DNA of 11,537 nt, taken from contig VGSX01000094.1 of NCBI GenBank assembly GCA_016874895.1, positions 1 to 11,537 of the forward strand, read 5' to 3'. The notes beneath the pieces were generated by a model. The model was not told the DNA's origin, did not search any database, and saw only the letters and a list, made by a program, of their open reading frames with translations. Position numbers and translations under genes: made by a program. This stretch comes from Deltaproteobacteria bacterium (GTDB lineage: Bacteria > Desulfobacterota > Desulfobaccia > Desulfobaccales > Desulfobaccaceae). Of this stretch, positions 6,001 through 11,537 are shown in pieces. Every line of letters begins with the position of its first letter. Position 1 is the first letter of the stretch.

Positions 6001-6933
6001 TTAGTGTTGCTCCTCCAGATATTTTTCTGCAGCGAAGGCGGCGGTGGCGCCGTCGCCCACTGCGGTGCTGATCTGGCGTAATAGTTTGGCCCGCACGTCC
6101 CCGGCTGCGTAAATGCCGGGAACATTCGTGGCCATCTCTTCGTTGGTCCGGATAAATCCGAACTCGTCCTGGTCCAGGAGGCCGGGCTCCAGCCAGCCGG
6201 TGATGGGTTGGATGCCCACGAAGACAAAGACGCCGGTGACCTCGAGGGAGGACTCAACCCCGGTCTTGACGTTTTTCAGTCGGAGGCCGGAGACGTTTTT
6301 GTCCCCCAGAATTTCCTGGACCACGGTGTCATAGATAATGTCGATCTTGTCATTGGCAAGGACCTTTTCCTGGTAGAGCCTGGCGCCCCGGAATTGGTCC
6401 CGCCGGTGGATGAGATACACCTTGGCCGCGAAACGGGTAAGGAACACGGCATCCTGAAGCGCGGTGTCGCCACCGCCCACCACGGCGATGGTCTCGTCCC
6501 GGTACAGGGCGCCGTCGCAGGTGGCGCAGTAGCCCACGCCTTTGCCGGTGTATTCGGCCTCGCCGGGCACTCCCACCCGGCGGGGTTGGGCCCCGCTGGC
6601 GATGATGACGGTGCGGCCGACGACTTCCTCACCGCCTTCCAGCACCACGGTGTGATAGGGGTTGCCGGGCTTGAGGCCCAGGACCTCGGTGCTGCGGATT
6701 TCGGCCCCGAACCGTTCGGCCTGATCCCGCATCCGCTGGGAAAGCTCGTAGCCGGCCACGCCCTCGGGAAAGCCCGGGTAATTATCCACATGGTCCGTGG
6801 TCATGACCTGGCCGCCGGTGATAAGTTTTTCCAGCAGTAAAGTTTTAAACCGGCCACGGCCGGCATAAAGGCCGGCCGTAAGACCCGCCGGCCCGCCGCC
6901 AATAATAATCATATCATAATCGTAGCTGCTCAT
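6001..6933 (-). CDS. trxB: thioredoxin reductase
   Basis: This flavoenzyme passes electrons from NADPH through FAD and a redox disulfide to thioredoxin in the cytoplasm. The 310-residue product has the FAD-binding GGGPAGLTAG at residues 12-21, the redox-active CATC at 136-139, the NADPH-binding GGGDTA followed by an HRRDQFR motif, and the C-terminal FAD contact YAAGDVRAKLLRQISTAVGDG. Domain order (FAD, NADPH insert, FAD) and length are those of low-molecular-weight bacterial reductases. It starts 26 bp after the trxA stop, so both are surely co-transcribed. No strong Shine-Dalgarno sequence precedes the ATG. Preference for NADPH over another donor is inferred only from the HRRxxxR motif. Confidence 0.95.
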   Translation of the reverse strand: MSSYDYDMIIIGGGPAGLTAGLYAGRGRFKTLLLEKLITGGQVMTTDHVDNYPGFPEGVAGYELSQRMRDQAERFGAEIRSTEVLGLKPGNPYHTVVLEGGEEVVGRTVIIASGAQPRRVGVPGEAEYTGKGVGYCATCDGALYRDETIAVVGGGDTALQDAVFLTRFAAKVYLIHRRDQFRGARLYQEKVLANDKIDIIYDTVVQEILGDKNVSGLRLKNVKTGVESSLEVTGVFVFVGIQPITGWLEPGLLDQDEFGFIRTNEEMATNVPGIYAAGDVRAKLLRQISTAVGDGATAAFAAEKYLEEQH

Positions 6934-6959
6934 GGGCTTGATTCTGCTGAATAAACGAC

Positions 6960-7283
6960 CTAAAGCATTTTTTTGATGGCGTTTTCGATCTGGGTTTTGG
7001 AAACGGCGCCGGTTATCTGGTCCACAACATTACCGTTTTTAAAGAGGATTAAGGTGGGGATGGCCCGGATGCCATATTTAACCGGGGTCTTGGAGTTTTC
7101 ATCAACGTTCATTTTGGCGACCTTAACCTTGCCGACATAATCATTGGCCAGTTCCTGCACCACCGGGGCAATGGCGCGGCACGGACCGCACCAGGCAGCC
7201 CAGAAATCTACCAGGGCCGGAATGTCTGATTTGAGGATTTCCTGCTCAAAGTCGCCGTCGGTTACTTGTAACAGCTCTGCCAT
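6960..7283 (-). CDS. trxA: thioredoxin
   Basis: Thioredoxin is a small cytoplasmic disulfide reductant reduced by the TrxB encoded just downstream. The 107-residue product has the active site WCGPC with Cys32 and Cys35 and the cis-proline at Pro76 (IRAIPTL), the same numbering as E. coli thioredoxin 1. D26 (VDF), the buried acid of the family, is also present. The start chosen is the ATG at 7283, which follows AAGGAGG by five bases and gives MAELLQV. A longer reading from an ATG at 7304 would add seven residues that include the ribosome binding site itself, so it is unlikely. A stem-loop and a candidate sigma-70 promoter lie upstream. Confidence 0.96.
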   Translation of the reverse strand: MAELLQVTDGDFEQEILKSDIPALVDFWAAWCGPCRAIAPVVQELANDYVGKVKVAKMNVDENSKTPVKYGIRAIPTLILFKNGNVVDQITGAVSKTQIENAIKKML

Positions 7284-7288
7284 GAGGG

Positions 7289-7295
7289 CCTCCTT
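7289..7295 (-). promoter_or_regulatory. trxA ribosome binding site
   Basis: AAGGAGG on the minus strand lies five bases before the ATG at 7283 and fixes the start at MAELLQV. Confidence 0.85.
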
Positions 7296-7310
7296 GGTTA
7301 ACAATCATCT

Positions 7311-7337
7311 TTGTGCCGGCAACAGATTGCGGCACAA
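7311..7337 (-). promoter_or_regulatory. stem-loop in the trxA leader
   Basis: TTGTGCCGGCAA (7311-7322) and TTGCGGCACAA (7327-7337) form an 11-bp stem with one bulged G and a CAGA loop. It ends about 15 bp upstream of the ribosome binding site and would lie in the 5' leader if transcription starts near 7440. There is no T-run after it on the minus strand. It could be an mRNA structure or a protein-binding palindrome. Confidence 0.5.
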
Positions 7338-7446
7338 TTAATGTCTCAAGATACTATTTTTACCCTCCCGGAAGCAAGGGGGGCTGACTGAAAAAAAAGT
7401 ATCGGGGCCAGCTTTGATCCAAGCGCAGCATCCCAAAATTGCATTT

Positions 7447-7475
7447 ATCTAACCATGATAGCCTGTCGTTGTCAA
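7447..7475 (-). promoter_or_regulatory. candidate sigma-70 promoter for trxA-trxB-bamD
   Basis: On the minus strand a perfect TTGACA (7475-7470) is followed after 17 bp by TTAGAT (7452-7447). TGG just before the -10 makes it an extended -10 element. The start point would be near 7440, giving a leader of about 157 nt that contains the stem-loop. Confidence 0.45.
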
Positions 7476-7562
7476 CTCTTTTCCCGAAGGGGTGGGGCTT
7501 GGGGATATTTCTTGGCGGGGCATCTTCGGACAAACAGCCGGATCGGAGGAGGCAATTTTTGT

Positions 7563-7591
7563 TTGCCCAACCGGTCAGGCTGAAATATGAT
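7563..7591 (+). promoter_or_regulatory. candidate sigma-70 promoter for the SNF2 operon
   Basis: TTGCCC (7563-7568) and TATGAT (7586-7591) are separated by 17 bp. Transcription would start near 7598, 130 to 195 nt upstream of the possible start codons. It is divergent from the trxA promoter candidate. Confidence 0.45.
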
Positions 7592-7684
7592 AAAATGCAA
7601 AGAGTAACTTAACAGAGACTCCTGCACTGGTGGTTTATGGCATCCTGAACGGAGTAAAGGACTTAACCTCCTCGAGACCATCAG

Positions 7685-7705
7685 ATTCTTAGCTTCGCTC
7701 AGAAT
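7685..7705. repeat. short hairpin resembling a dispersed repeat
   Basis: ATTCTTAGC (7685-7693) and GCTCAGAAT (7697-7705) pair at 8 of 9 positions around TTC. The motif (an ATTCT arm, a GCTTCGCTC core and AGAATGACA) is one I recall as a common dispersed intergenic sequence in many genomes. It lies in the leader of the SNF2 gene. The remaining part of 7284-7728 shows only the promoter candidates and the trxA leader hairpin. Confidence 0.5.
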
Positions 7706-7728
7706 GACACGGAGCGGAAAGATGAATT

Positions 7729-10374
7729 TTGCAGGAGCCTCGAAACACTAAGATAAATTTATTATGCCAAAATCCATCTTCTGCTTTCGAGGTGAGCGCC
7801 ATCGCCAAAAAACCGCCGGACCCCAAACCCGCCAAAGCCGGGAAAGCCAGGCCGCCTAAAACCCCGGAGCCATCCGATTATATTACCATCGAACAAGGCG
7901 CGGAGCTGGCTCTCAAAGCCTTCCAGGACTTGAAATTTGACCGGGCCTTCGCCTGGGCCATGAAAGTTCTGGCCGTTGATCCCAAAAATTCGAGCATGCA
8001 ACATCTGGCCTACAGGTGCGCCGGGATGCTGGACGACGGGGAAGCCCTGTTTGAGGTTCTGTCTATGTTGTACCGGAAAGCGGCCCTCATTGAACGGAAA
8101 GAGTATCTGGTCCTGGGAGAGATGGCTTTGGCCTTTAAGCTTTTCGACCTGGCCGATGAGGTCTTCCGCATCGCCCTGGGCGAGTTGTCCACCGGCCCCC
8201 TCCGGTTGAAAGGGCGTCTCTCCAAGGAAATGCAGCGCCGGGCCCAGCAGGGGCTGTATCTGGCCGAGATGATGCAGAGGGAGAACATTGATTTTGATCT
8301 GGACCAGCCCCCGGCCTACCTGCCGCTGGCGCCCAAACGGGGGGGCCGTCCCAGGTTAACTGTCCCGTTGCCAGCTCTCCCCGACATTCCGCCGATCCCC
8401 GCCCCCAAACCGGCCTCGTCCCGGAAACCCCCGGCGGCGAAGCTGAAAAAAACCCCGCCGGGGAAAAAACCCGTCAAGAAAACGGTCCCGGAGAAAAAAG
8501 CCAAAACCGCCGGGAAGCGGCCGGCCACACCGCGGCGTGAACCAGCAGAGGAAGCGGCTTTATCCTCCCCACCCGCGGCAGTGACGGAGCCCCTGCCGGA
8601 ACTGGAGGTGATGTTTCGCACCGATCCGGGCCCTGTCCTGACGGCCATCCAGGATGGGCGGCAGTCCGAAATCGAGGCCGTGGACCTGGCCCTGATGGCC
8701 TACCGGTTGTCCTTCCGCACCTCTTACGATCAGCTCATCTGCCTGCCCACCCTGGCGGACGTGCGCTCCCTGTGGTATCAGGAGGAAACGGCCCGCAAGG
8801 TCATGAAAACCCTGCGGGGCCGGGCCATCCTGGCCGACGAAGTAGGGCTGGGCAAAACCATCGAGGCCGGTCTTATCCTGAAGGAATACCTGCTCCGGGG
8901 TCTGGTGCGCACCGCCTTGATTCTCACTCCCAGTAATCTGGTGAACCAGTGGCGGGCTGAGCTGGAGGGCAAATTCGGGATTGCCTGCGTCTCCACCCAC
9001 GATGACATGTTTAAACAGGACCCGGAGCAATTCTGGCAGGAACCGGTTATCCTGGCTTCGCTGCAAACGGTCAGAACCCGGCGCCATTTTGATAAGGCCA
9101 TTTCCCGGACCTATGATCTGGTGGTGGTGGATGAGGCCCATCACCTGAAGAATCGGGCCACCCAGAACTGGAAGCTGGTCAATGCCATCCAGAAAACCTT
9201 CCTGCTCATGCTCACCGCCACCCCGGTGCAGAACAGTCTGGAGGAGTTGTATAATCTGGTGACCCTCCTGCGTCCGGGACATCTCAAGACCCAGAAGGCC
9301 TTTAAGGCCGAATTCGTCACCCGGGGCAACCCCAGTGACCCCCGCAATCGGGAAAAACTCCGGGGCCTGCTCCAGGAGGTCATGGTCAGGAACACCCGTT
9401 CCACCACCCAGTTGCACCTGCCGCCCCGCTTTGCCCTGACCGTGCGCCTCAACCCCACGGCCCCGGAAAAGGCCTTCTACGACGGCATCAGCAGCTTTGT
9501 CAGCCGGAAGGCGGCCCTGCCCCAGACCTCGGGGGCCGACAAACTCACCTGGCGGAAACTGCTGGAGGCGGCCGGCTCCTCCCACCTGGCCGCCCTGAAG
9601 CTCCTGGAACGGCTGCGGGACCGGAACCCAAAAGACAGGGAAGAGGGAGAAGGGAAAAGGGAAGAGGGAAGCCAAGCAGGGGAGGACACCTCTCACCTAA
9701 ACGCCTTGCTGGCCCTGGGACAACGGATCCGCCAGAGCGCCAAAGTGCAAAAAGTGGTGGAGCTGCTCAAGGCCACCCCGGACCAGAAAATTATCTTTGT
9801 CAACTACCTGGCTTCCCTGGATTATCTGGCCCAGGTATTCCAGGAGCAGCAGATCCCCCATGTCATCTACCAGGGGAGCATGACCCCGGCCCAGAAGCAG
9901 GCATCGCTGCGAGCCTTCGGGGACGGCTGCCAGGTGTTGTTGGCCACCGGCACCGGGGGCGAAGGCCACAACCTGCAGTTCTGCCATATGCTGCTCAATT
10001 ACGACCTGCCCTGGAACCCCATGGAAATCGAGCAGCGCATCGGCCGCCTGCACCGCATCGGCCAGGAGCGGGAGGTGCAGGTGTATAATTTCTGCGCGGC
10101 CGGCAGCATAGAGGACCACATCCTCCACGTCCTGGACCGTAAGATCAATATGTTCGAACTGGTGGTGGGGGAGATCGACATGATCCTGGGACGGCTCCAG
10201 GGCGAAGAGGAGTTCAGCGACCTGGTGTATGACCTGTGGGTTAGGCATCCGGACGAGTCCGCGCGGCAGGAGGCCTTCGAGGCCCTGGCGGCGCAGCTGC
10301 AGCGGGCCCGCCGGGACTATGAAAAAAGCAAGGAATTTGATGACAAACTCTTCCAGGAGGACTTTGGCGTATGA
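7729..10374 (+). CDS. SNF2-family ATPase, RapA-like, with TPR-like N-terminus
   Basis: This is a superfamily 2 nucleic-acid-dependent ATPase of the SNF2 class. From the TTG at 7729 it has 881 residues. The start is uncertain: a GTG at 7792 would remove 21 AT-rich codons, and neither has a strong ribosome binding site. Residues of about 50-190 form helical, TPR-like repeats. Residues of about 195-287 are a Lys/Pro/Ala-rich linker. The ATPase core follows: motif I ADEVGLGKTIEAG with Lys376, motif II VVVDEAHH at 465-472, motif III LTATP at 495-499, FVNY at about 690, and motif VI IGRLHRIGQ at 771-779. All key residues are present. The wording DEVGLGKTIEAG is typical of the RapA branch. A charged insertion (about 635-655) is encoded by heptamer repeats. 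The stop overlaps the next start (ATGA), so the partner is translationally coupled. Roles in RNA polymerase recycling, DNA repair or phage defence are all possible. Confidence 0.88.
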   Translation: MQEPRNTKINLLCQNPSSAFEVSAIAKKPPDPKPAKAGKARPPKTPEPSDYITIEQGAELALKAFQDLKFDRAFAWAMKVLAVDPKNSSMQHLAYRCAGMLDDGEALFEVLSMLYRKAALIERKEYLVLGEMALAFKLFDLADEVFRIALGELSTGPLRLKGRLSKEMQRRAQQGLYLAEMMQRENIDFDLDQPPAYLPLAPKRGGRPRLTVPLPALPDIPPIPAPKPASSRKPPAAKLKKTPPGKKPVKKTVPEKKAKTAGKRPATPRREPAEEAALSSPPAAVTEPLPELEVMFRTDPGPVLTAIQDGRQSEIEAVDLALMAYRLSFRTSYDQLICLPTLADVRSLWYQEETARKVMKTLRGRAILADEVGLGKTIEAGLILKEYLLRGLVRTALILTPSNLVNQWRAELEGKFGIACVSTHDDMFKQDPEQFWQEPVILASLQTVRTRRHFDKAISRTYDLVVVDEAHHLKNRATQNWKLVNAIQKTFLLMLTATPVQNSLEELYNLVTLLRPGHLKTQKAFKAEFVTRGNPSDPRNREKLRGLLQEVMVRNTRSTTQLHLPPRFALTVRLNPTAPEKAFYDGISSFVSRKAALPQTSGADKLTWRKLLEAAGSSHLAALKLLERLRDRNPKDREEGEGKREEGSQAGEDTSHLNALLALGQRIRQSAKVQKVVELLKATPDQKIIFVNYLASLDYLAQVFQEQQIPHVIYQGSMTPAQKQASLRAFGDGCQVLLATGTGGEGHNLQFCHMLLNYDLPWNPMEIEQRIGRLHRIGQEREVQVYNFCAAGSIEDHILHVLDRKINMFELVVGEIDMILGRLQGEEEFSDLVYDLWVRHPDESARQEAFEALAAQLQRARRDYEKSKEFDDKLFQEDFGV
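9631..9672. repeat. heptamer repeat inside the SNF2 coding sequence
   Basis: AAAGACA is followed by GGGAAGA, GGGAGAA, GGGAAAA, GGGAAGA and GGGAAGC with a strict 7-bp period. The six units span 42 bp, which keeps the frame. They encode an Arg/Glu/Gly/Lys-rich loop between the two RecA-like lobes. Confidence 0.8.
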
Positions 10375-11435
10375 CCGTGGGTTCGGACCCCGAGTTGCTG
10401 GCCTTTGCCGGCCGCCTGCTGGAACGGCATGGCGGCCTCATCGAGCCTGGCGAGGACCGCCTCTTAACATTGCTGCCCCCGGAATTGGCCCAGGTTTTGG
10501 AGGCCCCGGAAGAAAGCGAGATAGGTGGCGAGGAGTTTCCCTTGCTTTATGGCAGTCCCCTCCTGGACCGGCTGGTCCACCTGGCCACCCGGGACGCCCC
10601 GGTGGCCTATGGTCAGATAAACTTCTCGTATCTGAAAAAAGCCGGATTCGAGCAGCTTCTGGGACAGGAACTCATTTTTTCAGGGGCCAACGTGCGCCTG
10701 GCCAGCCGGGCCGAGGCGCGCTCCACCTACCTGGTTCTCATCTGTCACTATGTGGCCCTGAGTGACGAGCGCAAGGAGGGGCTCATCCGGCTGGGTCTCC
10801 ACGAAGGCAGTGGGGCCCTGATCCCGGAGCTGCCGGACCTCTGGGAAGCCGCCAACCCACAGTTTTTTCCGGTGGCCAAGGCGCCGCCGCATTTTCCGGT
10901 CCGGCTGGCAGCGGTCCTTAAATACGGGCTGCAGCATGCTCCCGGGGCGGTGGAGCGGGAGTTGCAGGACTTCCTGGCCAGCATGCGCCGCCGTCTGCAC
11001 CGGGACGTGAAAAACACCCGGGAATATTACGAAGCCCTGCGCCTGGAAATGGAGGCCGGCCTGGGCCATCCCCAGCTGACCGACTCCCAGCGCCAGGAAA
11101 GGGCCGCCAAGATTGCCGCCCTGCCCCAGGAAATGGCCCGCAAGATCACTGACCTGGAGCAGAAATACCGGGTGCGGGTGACCATCTCGGCCGGCGCTGC
11201 CGTGCGCCTGCTGGTGGACGTGGTGCAACTGCTCCTGGAACTGGAGGTGCACCGGGTGCTGCGCTCCGTTACGGTGATCTGGAATCCCCTGACCCGCCGT
11301 CTGGACCCCCTGGTCTGCGAATCCTGCCGCCAGGCCATGGAAAAGGTCTATCCCACTCCCCTGCACGGCAGAATCCAGCTTCTCTGTTTTGCCTGCAGCC
11401 GGCGGAGCAGCGGTCAGGGGTCAGGGGTCAGTTAA
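10371..11435 (+). CDS. SNF2-coupled protein with C-terminal zinc-ribbon motif
   Basis: I do not recognise the family. The 354-residue protein has no signal peptide or membrane helix. Its ATG overlaps the ATPase stop by four bases, which suggests coupled synthesis and a physical complex. The N-terminal third (LLAFAGRLLERHGG, then YGSPLLDRLVHLA at about 62-74) has some of the feel of the C-terminal regions of RapA-like ATPases, so it may be the detached C-terminal part of such a protein; this is inference. The middle (about 200-270) is a charged helical, probably coiled-coil stretch (REYYEALRLEMEAG, RQERAAKIAALPQEMARKI). The end carries C316-x2-C319 and C339-x2-C342, spaced like a zinc ribbon. 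The last seven residues (GQGSGVS) and the TAA stop are encoded by the heptamer array at 11412, so the original C-terminus probably lay elsewhere. Confidence 0.85.
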   Translation: MTVGSDPELLAFAGRLLERHGGLIEPGEDRLLTLLPPELAQVLEAPEESEIGGEEFPLLYGSPLLDRLVHLATRDAPVAYGQINFSYLKKAGFEQLLGQELIFSGANVRLASRAEARSTYLVLICHYVALSDERKEGLIRLGLHEGSGALIPELPDLWEAANPQFFPVAKAPPHFPVRLAAVLKYGLQHAPGAVERELQDFLASMRRRLHRDVKNTREYYEALRLEMEAGLGHPQLTDSQRQERAAKIAALPQEMARKITDLEQKYRVRVTISAGAAVRLLVDVVQLLLELEVHRVLRSVTVIWNPLTRRLDPLVCESCRQAMEKVYPTPLHGRIQLLCFACSRRSSGQGSGVS

Positions 11436-11537
11436 GTGGTCAGGGGTCAGGGGTCAGGGGTCAGTTAAGTGGTCAGGGGTCAGTGAAAAGAATAAGGTGG
11501 TCAGGGGCCGGGAAAACGCCCTGACCCCTGACTACTC
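11412..11537. repeat. GGTCAGG heptamer array overlapping a gene end
   Basis: Runs of GGTCAGG (last unit of a run GGTCAGT) occur in groups of 3, 4, 2 and 1 units. The groups starting at 11412, 11438 and 11471 are separated by TAAGT, and the last group at 11499 follows a longer spacer. The final copy (GGTCAGGG, 11499-11506) can pair with CCCTGACC (11519-11526), giving a hairpin. The array begins inside the coding sequence and continues to the end of the window. Confidence 0.88.

Noticed and set aside
8560..9696. A long (378-codon) open frame antisense to the SNF2 gene
   Set aside because: It is a shadow of a GC-rich coding strand. The product is full of Gly, Gln and His with no motif, while the plus strand encodes intact helicase motifs.

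Overview
This is a GC-rich chromosomal window, most likely from a Gram-negative anaerobe of the Desulfobacterota (former Deltaproteobacteria). That placement is an inference from the trxA-trxB-bamD cluster, the BamD lipoprotein and the style of the intergenic repeats. It was not tested by any search. Most genes are housekeeping; the least ordinary parts are a two-gene SNF2-ATPase operon at the right end and an unusual load of short-period repeats between and inside genes.

Layout: (1) 2-82, the C-terminal tail of a membrane protein on the + strand. (2) 242-1880 on the - strand, prfB (release factor 2, with the programmed +1 frameshift intact) followed by a four-helix membrane protein. (3) 1881-2888, about 1 kb without an intact gene. 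It holds a decayed IS66-like transposase fragment bracketed by two oppositely oriented copies of one GC-rich hairpin, a 24-bp tandem repeat and an AT-rich stretch. (4) 2889-3911 (+), an unrecognised protein with a winged-helix-like segment. (5) 4169-4939 (+), surE from a TTG start. (6) 4940-5169, convergent intergenic DNA filled with palindromes and heptamer repeats. (7) 5170-7283 on the - strand, read in the order trxA, trxB, bamD: a thioredoxin, its reductase and the outer-membrane assembly lipoprotein BamD. (8) 7284-7728, a divergent promoter region. (9) 7729-11435 (+), a SNF2/RapA-like ATPase with a TPR-like N-terminus and a histone-tail-like linker, overlapping by 4 nt a partner protein with a C-terminal CxxC/CxxC zinc-ribbon motif. 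(10) 11412-11537, a heptamer repeat array that begins inside the partner gene.

Two observations deserve follow-up. The first is the coupled SNF2-ATPase/zinc-ribbon pair, which I cannot assign to a named system; it could be a split RapA-like transcription factor or a nucleic-acid surveillance or defence module. The second is a family of degenerate tandem repeats with a strict 7-bp period but different unit sequences. They recur at least seven times, mostly right after stop codons. One copy lies inside the ATPase gene and another supplies the last seven codons and the stop of the partner gene.
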